NCBI GenBank assembly: GCA_033557465.1
Contig: CM066039.1
Coordinates: forward strand, 399,237,440 to 399,301,439
DNA: 64,000 nt
Direction of reading: 5' to 3'
From: Ichthyophis bannanicus
Taxonomy: Eukaryota > Chordata > Amphibia > Gymnophiona > Ichthyophiidae
Numbering within the stretch: position 1 is the stretch's first letter; each line of letters begins with the position of its first letter. This document shows, piece after piece, positions 1-10,289 of the stretch. The position numbers and the translations under genes were made by a program. Under the pieces are notes generated by a model, which did not search any database, was not told the DNA's origin, and was given only the letters and a program-made list of their open reading frames with translations.

Positions 1-2
1 TA

Positions 3-2024
3 CCCTGGGTGCCAGCTGAGTTGGTGGCAAAGTTTCCTAACTTTCCACAAGAGCAGCGAGCTGATCAAGCTCTCACCCGAGCTTTTAAGTATGCTCAGGA
101 GGTCAGGGAGGAATTGCCCAGATTCAGACTAGATAATGACATGTTATATAGAGAGAGTCAGGACCCCAGAAATGGTGCCATACGTAAACAATTGGTGGTA
201 CCCACAACTTTCAAAGGGCTAGTACTTAGACTAGCACATGATCATCCAGTGGGAGGTCATAAAGGTATGCAAGGAACGCTGGATCAAATACTTGTGCGTT
301 TTTACTGGCCAGGTATCTTCAAAGAAACTGCCCAGTTTTGTGCTGCATGTCCAGCGTGTCAGCGAGTTACAGCAGCTCACCCACCGGTGGTGCCATTGAT
401 CCCCATGCCAATTATCACAGACCCAATTGGTCGCATTGCCATGGATATTGTAGGCCCATTAGTCAAAACGCCCCGAGGTTTCCAATACATCCTAGTTATG
501 GTAGATCAGGCAACAAGGTTTCCCTGGGCCATACCATTGAGGAATGTTTCTGCAAAAACAATAGCTTTAGAGCTAGTAAAATTGTTTTGTAAAGTGGGAT
601 TCCCAAGAGAGGTGTTGACTGACCGAGGGTCCAATTTTGTGTCCAAATATTTGGCCCAGGTCTGGGATGCCTTTGGCATTCGTCACGTGAAAACCTCAGC
701 CTACCATCCACAATCAAATGGTTTGGTGGAGAGATTCAACCAAACTCTCAAACAAATGTTGAGAAGGGGGTTAGCAGGAGAGGTAAAAGAATGGGATATG
801 TTATTACCCTTTGCCTTATATGCCTGCAGGGAAAGAATTCAAGTGTCCCTAGGTGTAACTCCATATGAGTTGATGTATGGTAGGGCTCCACGGGGTTTGT
901 TGGATATTTTGAGGGAACAATGGATTGATCCTGAACCAGGAAGTCAGGAGGTGCCACTGTTTCTACGTGACTTGAGAGCACGTTTGAAAAGGACGTCGCA
1001 GGTTGCTAAGAGGAACCTGCAGGACAGTCAAATTCGCCAGAAAGGGTGGTATGATAGAAAGGCCAAAAGCCGCCAATTAACCATTGGTGAAAAGGTTTTG
1101 GTTCAAGTAGCAGGAACTGCTCCAAAATTTGAGGTACAGTGGAAAGGGCCATGGGAGGTTGTTAAACAAGTGAGCCCAGTGTCTTATATGGTAGAAAATG
1201 CAAGAGGGCGTAGGCAGACCTAGCATATTAATGTACTTAAGTCTTGGAAGGAGAGGCCTGTAAATAATGACCCTGAACCCAGTCAGGAAGTAAGTGAGCT
1301 TCAAGAAGAGAACACTCTCGTAGGTATTACGGACTGTAGGAAAGAAGTTTCACCAGTAAAACCAGTCCGTAATAACTTAAGCAGGGGGGTATGTGATAAG
1401 GAAGCTTATCAAAGCTCAGGTAGGAGCTATAGAAAAGATGATGTGACTCTGAACAAGCAACCTGTCAGTTCTGGTAGAAGTAAGAAAACAGAGTTTTCAC
1501 ATAAAAGACTACCAGTCCCAGAATGCACCAGGTTTCCAGCAGCCATGAGAGGGGCTGAAGTGAGAAAATGTGTGTGCAATCAAGAGAGCTATGAGGTAAT
1601 CCCTAAGCACTCATCTCAAAGGGCAGAGCCTGATTCAACACAGCTGCGCTGTGTTAGGGAGGAGTACACATTAGGACAGAATAAGAATAGAGCTTATTCT
1701 TCAGATAACAGCTACAGAAAGAGCTTCAGGAAAAGATCCAGTCTGGCTACAAGCACCAACATCACTTGGAGAAACAGAAGCCAAGCCAAGCGGATAGAGA
1801 GAGAAGGAAACTCTCTGGAAGGAAAAGGAGGAAGGCTATTGGAAGGTCTGGGAGATTCCAAGGCAGTACCTATACTGGGAGGTATTCCAAATGCCAGCAG
1901 AGTCCATTGGACTGGAGTCAGCCAGAGGAATGGATTGGCAGAGATAGGAATCACCAGTGGCTACCTGGAAGAGAGAAGACTGCACGTGGAAAGGACTTTC
2001 AGACCAAGGCCAGAAGGTATGTGA
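3..2024 (+). pseudogene. pol: Gypsy pol C-terminus: integrase plus C-terminal tail, one in-frame stop
   Basis: This is the integrase end of a Ty3/gypsy polyprotein, which would insert element cDNA into the genome. Counting from the codon at position 9, an HHCC zinc-binding module lies at about residues 77-117 (HDHPVGGH, then CAACPAC). The catalytic triad is D146 (AMDIVGP), D205 (LTDRGSN) and E241 (VERFNQ), giving the D,D35E spacing of retroelement integrases. A GPF-like module (WKGPWEVV) is near residue 380. A TAG at 1,221-1,223 interrupts the frame, but the same frame continues in register (HINVLKSWKE) to a TGA at 2,022-2,024. I therefore read this as one nonsense-broken gene rather than two genes. 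I see no clear chromodomain in the tail. Confidence 0.85.
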
Positions 2025-2329
2025 GAGGAGATCCAGTGTCCAGGGATCAAGATTGGAAGGCTGGACATCAGAATTGGATTACATACTGGCCAGGCTATAC
2101 AGAGAGGAATTATGATAGCAGGAGAGGCTCAGGTATGAACACTGATCCAGACCCTATCTATAATAGAGAATGGCAGCAAGGGAATAAGCATTCTCATGAT
2201 AGTGCCTTAATGAAAGACTCGTCTGTGCCAATGTATGATAGTGACCCTATGCTGATTGATGAAGGGGGAGATACAGCAGATGAAAATATTGATTACATGG
2301 ACTGTTCTTTATCCCAATGCTATTGCTAG
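1766..2329 (+). CDS. Hypothetical ORF in the gypsy 3' region, overlapping the pol tail
   Basis: A 187-codon frame overlaps the end of the pol tail in another register and runs to a stop at 2,327-2,329. Its N-terminal half is very basic (clusters such as GRKRRK), and its C-terminal half is acidic, ending with a DPMLIDEGGD-type stretch and two cysteines. I see no transmembrane segment or signal peptide, so it is not an obvious envelope gene. It may be the true continuation of pol after a frameshift near 1,730-1,770, a separate 3' ORF, or chance. The open frame can be traced upstream of its TTG start, which favours a frameshifted continuation. Confidence 0.35.
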   Translation: MEKQKPSQADRERRKLSGRKRRKAIGRSGRFQGSTYTGRYSKCQQSPLDWSQPEEWIGRDRNHQWLPGREKTARGKDFQTKARRYVRGDPVSRDQDWKAGHQNWITYWPGYTERNYDSRRGSGMNTDPDPIYNREWQQGNKHSHDSALMKDSSVPMYDSDPMLIDEGGDTADENIDYMDCSLSQCYC

Positions 2330-2830
2330 CTTTCTGTGAGCAAACACATCAGCCATCACAAAGAAACCTAACTTTGTTCTTTATTTCCACTGCAAACAGC
2401 TCTTAAAGCAGGATTTGGGTTCACACAGTAGCAGCCAGCCAGTTAAAGGGTTTCAGCTGGTCAATTGATAGTAATTAAAGCTGCACCTGATTGTGTGTGA
2501 GCAAGGGAGAATCACTGCTGGGATCTGCGTGGAAAATAAGCAGAAGTTAACCTAACAAGCAAAGTTCATTTATTTCTTTGTGCCTTTTTCCTTTGGTAAT
2601 TATTTGCTAAGAAAACATTAGCTAATTGCCTGACAAGCTGAAGGTTGTTTTCTGATTTGCTTTGTGACTTTATGTTATCCATTTAAACACTGCAGGCAAG
2701 TAACCTCATTTATATTGCTACCAAGCATATTTGTGCTGGTGAATTAAACCCCATCAATAAAAGAAGTATTTTATTGGCCTTACCACTGGTTTCACAACTC
2801 AATTATTGTCTTCAGCTGTGTTTGGGAGTG
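2330..2830 (+). repeat. Probable 3' LTR or 3' UTR of the gypsy element
   Basis: This 500-bp stretch between the last gypsy ORF and the next CR1 has no ORF. It holds an AATAAA at 2,756-2,761 followed by a GT-rich stretch, as expected for a polyadenylation site in an LTR. A purine run sits just upstream (near 2,260). Exact LTR ends cannot be set without the partner LTR. Confidence 0.4.
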
Positions 2831-2924
2831 AATGAACTACAATACCCACAATACCTTGCAAGAATCATATGAATATATGCATCGTCAAGATTGTGTAAGT
2901 TCTCACCCTAGGCAGCCGTCTGAC

Positions 2925-4232
2925 ATGCTGAAAGAGAAAATAGTGAGGTTTCTGGAGTCCAGCAGATTACAGGATCCGAGGCAGCATGGATTCACCAGAG
3001 GCAGGTCTTGTCAGACAAATCTGATTGATTTCTTTGACTGGGTGACCAGGGAGTTGGACCGAGGGAGAGCTCTAGATGTGGTGTATTTAGATTTCAGTAA
3101 AGCCTTTGACACTGTTCCTCACAGGCGACTTATAAACAAACTGAGCATCCTAGGGATGGACCCTAAAGTTACTGCTTGGGTTAGAAATTGGTTGGGTGGG
3201 AGGCGACAAAGAGTACATGGAGCTCACTGAGGAGAAGGATGTTACCAATGGTGTGCCCCAGGGATCTGTCCTTGGTCCGATTCTTTTTAACATCTTTGTT
3301 AGTGATATAGCGGAAGGGCTGTCGGGTAAGGTTTGCCTCTTTGCAGATGATACCAAAATCTGCAATAGAGTAGACTCCCAGGAAGTTGTATATAACATGA
3401 GGAGGGATCTAGCTAAGCTTGAAGAATGGTCTAGAATTTGGCAGCTTGGATTTAATGTTAAAAAATGTAAGGTCATGCATTTGGGCTGCAGCAATCCAAG
3501 GGAGCAATACAGTATAGGAGGTGAAGTACTTTTGTCCACTAAAGAAGAGCGGGACCTAGGCGTGGTTGTGTCTGATGATCTTAAAGTAGCTAAACAGGTA
3601 GAAAAGGCGACGGCAAAAGCTAGAAGGATGCTTGGGTGCATACGGAGAGGAATGGCTAGCAGAAAAAAGGAGGTGATAATGCCTCTGTATAAGTCTTTGG
3701 TGCGACCTCATTTGGAGTATGGTGTGCAATTCTGGAGACCGCACCTTCAAAAGGATGTGAACAGGATGGAGTCGGTGCAGAGGGTTGCTACTAAAATGAT
3801 TAATGGGCTTCATTATAAAGCATATGAGGACAGACTTAAGGATCTTAATATGTACACCTTAGAGGAAAGGCGGGATAGAGGTGATATGATTGAGATGTTT
3901 AATTACCTCCGTGGCATAAATGTTCTGGGAGAGAGCCTCTTTCATTTGAAAGCAAGTTCTGCTACGAGGGGACATGGGATGAGGGTGAAGGGAGATAGAT
4001 TCAGGAGTGATATGCGGAAATATTTCTTTACAGAAAGAGTAGTGGATCCATGGAATAGTCTCCCAGTGGAGGTGGTAGAGATGAGGACAGTAACTGAATT
4101 CAAAAAAGCATGGGACCAACACAGAGGATCTCTAAAGGTAAAAAGTGTACTGTTGTAGTTGTTGTTATGGAAGGACAGACTAGATGGGCCATGTGGTCTT
4201 TTTCTGTCATCATGTTTGTATGTTTCTAATCA
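2925..4232 (+). mobile_element. CR1 LINE, lineage A, 5'-truncated copy with RT remnant
   Basis: A 5'-truncated CR1 copy encoding most of a reverse transcriptase, split in two frames near 3,209. Visible RT blocks include [21 protein letters not shown] and FADDTK (F-ADD, the catalytic aspartates), followed by the CR1 tail region [12 protein letters not shown] and ERVVDPWNSLPVEV. The frame break coincides with a small deletion relative to other A copies here. The 3' end finishes at a short TGTTTCTA-type terminal repeat, as in other copies. It is not functional. Confidence 0.9.
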
Positions 4233-5227
4233 CATAGCAAGCTCAAAGTCCTAGACTTCAAAAACACTGACTTCAGTAAAATGGCCTAGTACCTGAAGGA
4301 GGAGTTGGCAAGGTTGGAGGGGGTTAGGGAAATGGAATTGCAATGGGCTAAACTAAAGGTGGCAATAAAAGGGACAACAGATAAATATGTAAGGAAAGTA
4401 AAAATAAAACAAGAGGAGAAGGAAACCTAGTTGGTTCTCTAAAGAAGTGGCTGCTCAAATAAATGCAAAAAACACAGCTTTCACAAAATTCAAAAGCTCG
4501 CAAACAGAGGAACACAGAAAGGAATACAGGATCAAACTCAAAGAGACAAAAAAAATAAGGAAAGCAAAATCAAAGACAGAGGAAAAGATGGCTAAAGATG
4601 TAAAATATGGCGACAAAACTTTCTTCAGGTATATTCGGGAAAGAAGGAAAATCAGTGGTGGAATTGAGGCACTCAGAAGTGCTGGGAAGGGACTCATGGA
4701 AAATGACATTGAAAAAGCAAAATTGCTAAAAAAAATACTTCTGCTCTGTATTTACTAAAGAAAATCCTGGAAAAGAACCACCTGTGACTCCCAAATATAA
4801 AAATAGGAATGAAGTAGATACCACACCATTCACAGAAGAAGATGTGTTAGAACAACTTGCAACAACAACAACAACAAGGAGTGGAGGAGTGGCCTAGTGG
4901 TTGGGGCAAGGTACTTCAGGCCGGAGGGTCGGGGGTTCAAATCCCACTAGAGGACAGCAACCTTGGGCCAGAAGGACTGGGGTTTCTAGTCCCACAGGTG
5001 CTCCTTGTGGTCTTGGGCAAGCCACTTAACCCTCCATAGCCCATGTTCCCTGTAAAATAGTTATCTCCAAGTTATAATGCCCTGTTCAATGTAATTTCAG
5101 TTTGTTCAATGTAAACCGCCTTGATATCATGAAAGGCGGTATATAAGAAATGTTAAATAAATAAATAAAAAAACTTGCAAAACTGAAAATGGACAAGGCC
5201 ATGGGACCAGATGGGATACATCCAAGG
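4233..5227 (+). mobile_element. CR1 LINE, lineage C fragment, interrupted by SINE
   Basis: A fragment from the endonuclease-RT linker to the start of the RT domain of a third CR1 lineage (open stretch at 4,447-4,758, continuing to a block resembling KMDKAMGPDGIHPRI after the SINE). It directly abuts lineage A's 3' end. A SINE is inserted at 4,862. The right edge meets a second lineage C segment at about 5,228 that restarts at an earlier point of the same element, so part of the sequence is present twice. Confidence 0.75.
4862..5171 (+). mobile_element. tRNA-headed CORE-type SINE with L2-like tail
   Basis: Complete SINE with an 8-bp target duplication AACTTGCA (4,854-4,861 and 5,172-5,179). 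The head after a CAA run carries RNA polymerase III box-like sequences (TAGTGGTTGGGGC and GGGTTCAAATCCC). The centre has a MIR/CORE-SINE-like block (TCTTGGGCAAGCCACTTAAC ... CCCTGTAAAAT). The tail is GTAAACCGCC...GGCGGTATATAAG followed by AAATAAATAAATAAA, shared with L2 3' ends in this window. Confidence 0.85.
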
Positions 5228-5421
5228 ATCAAACTAGAAGAGACAAAAAGAGAAATAAGGAAAGCAAAATCAAAGGCAGAGGAAAAGATGGCTAAAGATG
5301 TGAAGTGTGGCAACAAATCTTTCTTCAGGTATATTCCAGAGAGGAGAAAAATCAGAGATTGAATTGCAGGACTCAGAGGTGCTGGGAATAGACTCATGGA
5401 AAGTGACATTGAAAAAGCAAA

Positions 5422-6183
5422 ATGGCTAAACAAATACTTCGCTCTGTTTTTACTAAAGAAAATCCTGGAGAAGGCCCACCTGTGACTCCCAAATATAAAA
5501 ATGGGAATGGAAAAGATATCACACCATTCACAGAAGATGATGTGTTAGAACAACTTGCAAAACTGAAAGTGGACAAGGCCATGGGACCGGATGGGATATA
5601 TCCCAGGATACTGAAAGTGCTCAGAGAGGTTCTTGCAGAGCCGTTAAAGAATGTTTTTAACAGATCTTTGGAGACAGGAGAAGTTTCTCAGAACTGGAGA
5701 AGGGCTGATATGGTACCTCTTCACAAAAGTGGTAACAGGGAAAAAGTGACAAAACTACAAGCCGGTAAGCTTTACCTCGGTGGCTGGAAAAGTAATGGAG
5801 GCACTTCTGAAAGAGCAAATAGTGGACTTTCTCAAAACCAACAGAATGCATGATCTGAGGCAACATGGTTTTACCAAAGGACGATCTCGCCAAACAAATC
5901 TGATTGACTTGACTAGGTGACCAGAGAACTAGATCAGGGGCATGAGATGGATGTCATCTCCCTGAATTTCAGCAAAGACTTTGATACTGTTTCTCATAGG
6001 AGGCTTATCAATAAACTCAATAACTTGGAGATGGGTCCCAAGGTGGTGAACTGGATCAGAAATTGGTTGACTGACAGACAACAAAGGGTCATGATAAATG
6101 GAACTCACTCGGATGAAAGGAAGGTGATTAGCAGTGTGCCCAGGGTTTGGCCTTGGGACCGGTACTGTTCAATATATTTGTGA
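5422..6183 (+). pseudogene. CR1-C reverse transcriptase remnant
   Basis: Two open pieces (5,422-5,853 and 5,917-6,183) encode the N-terminal half of a LINE reverse transcriptase: the 'DKAMGPDGIYPRIL' block, the 'WRRADMVPLHKSGNRE' block, and the palm block 'SLNFSKDFDTVSHRRL', where the usual A-F-D reads D-F-D. A frameshift between them removes the QHGFTKGRS-type region from frame, and another near 6,140 damages the PQG block. The F-ADD box follows near 6,225 as 'FADDMKI' in a third frame. Confidence 0.75.
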
Positions 6184-6520
6184 GTGATATTGCCAAAAGG
6201 CTGAATGGAAAAGTCTGTCTTTTTGCAGATGACATGAAAATTTGCAACAGAGTGGACTCCCCTGTGAGAGTGTTGAACATGAGGAAAGATCTACAAAAGC
6301 TGTAAGAATGGTCTAATACTTGGCAGTTAAGATTTAATGTGCAGTGTCATGCACTTAGGAAGCAGAAATCCAAGGGAAATGTACGCGATAAGGGGCGAGA
6401 GGTTGGTGTGCATGGACCAGGAAAAGGACCTTGGTGTGTATTTCTGAGGATGTCAAGTTGGCAAAACAGTACAACAAGGCAGTGGCAAAAGCCAGGAAGA
6501 TGTTGGGTTGCATATAAGAA

Positions 6521-7446
6521 CATAAGAACATAAGATCATAAGATATGCCATACTGGGTCAGACCAAGGTCCATCAAGCCCAGTATTCTGTTTCCAACAGT
6601 GGCCAATCTAGGTCATACGTACCTAGCAGTTTCCCCAAGGGACACAGGTTCCACAATGCTTGTATTGGTTCAAGCATTGATATCCTGGTCCCTTCTTAAT
6701 AATGGTTTATGGACCTTTCCTCCAGGAACTTGTCCAAACCTTTTTTAAACCCAGCTACACTAACAGCCTTTACTACATCCTCCGGTAACAAATTCCAGAG
6801 TTTGATTACACGTTGAGTGAAAAAATATTTTCTTTTATTAGTCTTAAATAGTTTACCCTGTAGCTTCATTGCATGTCCCCTAGTCTTTCTATATTATGAT
6901 AAGGTAAACAATCGATCTACGTTTACCCGTTCCACTCCGTTCATTAATTTATAGACTTCTATCATATCTCCCCTCAGCCGTCTCTTTTCCAGGTTAAAGA
7001 GCCCCAACCTTTTTAGCCTTTCTTCATAGGAGTAGCCTTCCATCCCCTTTACCATTTTGGTGGCTCTTCTCTGAACCTTTTCTAAAATCGCTATATCCTT
7101 TTTAAGATACGGCGACCAGAATTGCACACAATATTCAAGGTGCGGTCTCACCATGGAACGATATAGAGGCATTATAATATCTTTTGTTTTATTTTCCATT
7201 CCTTTCCTTATCATACCTAGCATTCTATTTGCTCTCTTGGCCGCCGCTGCACACTGGGCCGAGGGTTTTAACATGGTATCCACAAGGACGCCTAAATCTT
7301 TTTCTTGGGTGGTGGTTCCTAATGTGGAACCTTGCATCGTGTAACCATAGTTTGGGTTGTTCTTCCCTAGGTGCATAACCTTGCACTTCTCCACATTAAA
7401 TTTCATCTGCCATTTTGATGCCCAGTCTTCCAATTTATCAAGAGGA
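6521..7446 (-). mobile_element. CR1 LINE, lineage B, 3' end inserted in CR1-C
   Basis: A minus-strand, 5'-truncated CR1-B copy. Its 3' end is at the left, with the 8-bp repeat (TTATGTTC on its own strand) and the conserved block around ATGCCATACTGGGTCAGACC. The open piece 6,894-7,466 encodes the RT C-terminal region ([54 protein letters not shown]). It splits the CR1-C at a GGTTGCAT site. Its 5' junction at 7,440-7,495 contains a reiterated motif (see findings). Confidence 0.85.
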
Positions 7447-7502
7447 ATTATCATCCAATTTATCAAGAGGAATTATCATCATACAAAGAGGAATTATCAT
7501 CA
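7436..7502 (+). repeat. Triplicated junction motif
   Basis: The motif AAGAGGAATTATCATC occurs three times. The first two copies are preceded by CAATTTATC, the truncated end of the CR1-B insert; the third is preceded by ATACA, the expected CR1-C host sequence. It lies exactly at the 5' junction of the insertion. Confidence 0.8.
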
Positions 7503-8515
7503 GAAAGGAAGAGGTACTAATGCCACTATACAAGTCGCTGGTGAGGCCTCACTTGGAATATTGTGTTCAGTTTTGGAGACCGTATTTCACAAAGGATATA
7601 AAAAGACTTAAAATGGTTCAGAGGAAGGTGTCCAAAATGATTTGGAGCCTGCATCAGAAGACTTATGAGAAGAGACTTGAAAACCTAAATATGTACACTC
7701 TGGAGGAGAGGAGGAACAGGGGAGCTATGATTCAGACCTTTAAATACTTAAAGAATATTAATGAACAAACTAACCTCTTCCAAAGATGGGGAAGTTGTAA
7801 AACTAGAGGGCATAACATGAAGCTGCAAGGGGGTAAACTGAAAGGCAATGTCAGGAAATACTTTTTCACTGAAAGGGTGGTGGATGCTTGGAATGCCCTC
7901 CCGATGGATGTGGTGGGGGAAAATACAGTGACAGAATTCAAAATGGCATGGGACAGACACAGTGGATCCCTTTATAGCAGGGGTCTCAAACACGCGGCCC
8001 GCGAGAGCATTTTGTGCGGCCCGCGACCCGCGACACCACGGAGTATCCTTTCTGCTATTTCTGCTATTTTTACTCACTGTTTTCCTTAGCGTGATTCCCG
8101 GGGCTGCATGATGTTGGTCTCACATGACCGCGTCACGCGCCTGCCCTCCACCAATCAGCGACAGGCAGGAGGGGGGGGGGCCGGGCCCAGAAGCAGTCTG
8201 AGCAGCCACGAGGTACCAGCGCTTTGAAGCATCGCCTGCTTGGAGGAAGGATCGCCTGCTTGAGGATCGCCAGGGTGCACAGCTCTCCGCGGCAGGTAAG
8301 GAAGCAGTCTGCCCAGAATTAAGCCAGCCCTGCCTCCCTCAGTCCCTCTCCTCTTCGGCTTTCAGAGCCGCGAAGGGAGAGCTTCTCCCTCGCGACTCTG
8401 TTAAGCTTGAGGGGGCAGAGGGGAAATTTCCCATAAGCCTCAGCCGGCTTAGCAGAGTCCCGAGGGAGGAACTCTCCCTTCGCGGTTCTAAGCCGAATAG
8501 GAGAGGGACTGAGGC

Positions 8516-9000
8516 AGGGAGGGAGGGAGGGAGGGATGGCTCTGCCGGGGGGGGGGGGGCAGGCCTGTGATTTTTGTTGAGGGAGGGCCTGTGATTTTTG
8601 TTGAGGGAGGGAGGATGGAGGATGGATGGATGGGGGGGGGGCCTGTGATTTTTGCTGAGGGAGGGAGGGAGGATGGATGGATGGATGGGGGGGGGCCTGT
8701 GATTTTTGCTGAGGGAGGGATGGATGATGGATGGATGGATGGGGGGGGCTGTGATTATTGATGAGGGAGTGAGGGAGGATGGATGGATGGATGGTGGGGG
8801 CTGTGATTTTTGCTGAGGGAGGCCTGGGATGTTTGCTGGGGGAGGGATGGTGTATGGATGGATGGGGGGGGGCCTGTGATTTTTGCTGAGGGAGGGAGGA
8901 TGGATGGGGGGGGGGCTGTGATTTTTGCTGAGGGAGGGAGGGAGGATGGATGGATGGATGGGGGGGGCAGTGATTTTTGCTGCTGCTGCTGATGATGGAT
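8516..9000. repeat. G-rich minisatellite inside the hAT element
   Basis: Imperfect units of roughly 45-65 bp combine GGGAGGGAGGATGGATGGAT, a run of 7-10 G and CTGTGATTTTTGCTGA. Eight or so units are readable. The plus strand has many closely spaced G runs and could form G-quadruplexes. The antisense His/Pro/Ser-rich frames across it are low-complexity artefacts. Confidence 0.85.
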
Positions 9001-9039
9001 GTGGGGGGGTCACAACAGGTAATGTTCTTTTGGATGGGG

Positions 9040-9240
9040 GTCAGAACCATCACCATTTCTGAACCCCCAGCCCCACAGCACATTACCAGTTCTAAACCCC
9101 CCAGCCACATTACCAGTGTGCTGTGGGCTGGGGGGTCAGAACTGGTAATGTGCTGGGGGGTTTAGCACCCGGTAATGTGCTGTGGGGCTGGGGGGGGGGG
9201 GGTCAGAACCATTACCAGTTCTAAACCCCCCAGCACATTA
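9040..9240. repeat. Alternating inverted repeats inside the hAT element
   Basis: The words CACATTACCAGTTCTAAACC and their complements (GGGTCAGAACTGGTAATGTG) alternate several times, with CCCCAGCCCCACAGC and complements between them. A single strand could fold into long hairpins. Confidence 0.75.
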
Positions 9241-9995
9241 ATGCACAAAAGGTAGGAAAATATCTCTTTATTTTGAGTTTATTAACTGGAATATGTCAGC
9301 TCTGGGAAATGTGCATCATTAATGTCTGTGCTTTAGTACAAGAAATTAATTTATAGTTTTATTTCTACAGTGCTGAGGTATTCTGTGTAATTCCTATTTG
9401 ACATTGCTACTTGTTCTCTTTTCCCAGTAGGTCATGTATTGTTCTCTGAAATGTATTGATTTAATATTTGCAGTGTTGCCTTTTGATAGGTAGGGTCTGG
9501 TGCTTTGTGAGTCCTGGTAGTGCTGTTATGATACGGGGGGTTTGCTATGGGTTCTAAATGGGCAGTGTTAGTTGTAGTTCCTAATGTGCCTGGCGGTTGG
9601 CACTGGATTATAGTAATATAGAAATTTTCTAGTCTTTCTTTATCCATGCACTCATTATGCAACATTATGCAAATATTTATGCAAATGAGGCCCCTTATGC
9701 AAATGAGGCCCCCGTGTCTTATGCGGCCCCCGGGTTACTTTACAAGTCCTCATTCGGCCCTCAAAGCAATTTGAGTTTGAGACCCCTGCTTTATAGCAAC
9801 AGGATAAAATCAAAATAAACTTAACTATCTCTTATATCTCAACAAACAGGGGTGCCCTACACGGAGTGGTGGGTACATCCCTAAAAAAAGGCATGGGGGG
9901 GGATGACCTGCTTGGAGCGAAAGGTGCCATATTACTGGGCAGACTAGATGGCCCATACTGGTCTTTATCTGCAGTCATATACTATGTTGTTATGT

Positions 9996-10289
9996 TACTA
10001 TGGCTGGCTGCAAAATCATCTATGCCTGCCTCTGCATTGGGCGTAGCCATGATTTGCATACCAGCCCTGCAGATTAAAATACATTTAAATAATTAGTATT
10101 CATTTAAATACACATGGCATTAATTGGGCGCTAGTTTTTCTGCCGGCGTTTATGTCTATTTCCTGCATGGGAAGGATAGTAAGAATGTGCTTAAACATGG
10201 TGCTATGGGCTCGTAAAGCCCACGCTAGCTTTCTGCATCGGCTTGTGAATGTTCAGTTAGCAGCTTTGACCTATTTCTGAGTTTCAGTG
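9996..10289. other. Unassigned interval
   Basis: About 290 bp between the CR1-C 3' end and a DIRS-like coding remnant. I see no ORF, terminal repeat or recognised family motif. Confidence 0.5.

Larger units (their letters stand above)
1..2830 (+). mobile_element. Ty3/gypsy LTR retrotransposon, 3' portion
   Basis: The window opens inside the pol gene of a Ty3/gypsy (Metaviridae-type) retrotransposon. From left to right I see an integrase, a long hydrophilic tail, a second overlapping open frame, and about 500 bp of non-coding DNA with an AATAAA signal, consistent with a 3' LTR. A CR1 fragment begins at about 2,925. The 5' LTR, gag, protease and reverse transcriptase would lie left of the window, so LTR boundaries cannot be fixed by comparison. 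No reverse transcriptase follows the integrase, which argues against a Gmr1-type domain order. Confidence 0.8.
7978..9788. mobile_element. Non-autonomous hAT-type DNA transposon with 8-bp TSD
   Basis: The left end CAGGGGTCTCAAACACGCGG and the right end (reverse complement CAGGGGTCTCAAACTCAAAT) form terminal inverted repeats of at least 14 bp. Both sides are flanked by a perfect 8-bp duplication CTTTATAG (7,970-7,977 and 9,789-9,796), diagnostic of hAT-like transposition. Without the element the flanking CR1-C joins cleanly. There is no transposase ORF in its 1,811 bp. The interior holds a G-rich minisatellite, an alternating inverted-repeat block and an AT-rich part, so it must have been moved in trans. 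Subfamily is not determined. Confidence 0.9.
5228..9995 (+). mobile_element. CR1 LINE, lineage C, long copy broken by CR1-B and hAT insertions
   Basis: Segments at 5,228-6,520, about 7,487-7,977 and 9,797-9,995 form one degenerate CR1-C copy in order. Readable blocks are LEQLAKLKVDKAMGPDGIYPRI and LNFSKDFDTVSHRRLINKL (RT fingers and palm), then after the first insertion [16 protein letters not shown] and ERVVDAWNALPMDVV (C-terminal region). The 3' end after the hAT element reads TGGGCAGACTAGATGGCCC and finishes with GTTATGTT-type repeats. Multiple stops and frameshifts make it a pseudogene. The two insertions have separate entries. Confidence 0.8.

Noticed and set aside
4890..4950. tRNA-like A and B boxes
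   Set aside because: They belong to SINE heads with CORE and L2-type tails and target duplications, not to tRNA genes. The same holds for the other SINE copies.
8319..9110. 263-codon minus-strand frame rich in His, Pro and Ser
   Set aside because: It is the antisense of a G-rich minisatellite inside a non-autonomous hAT element; low complexity and no domain.
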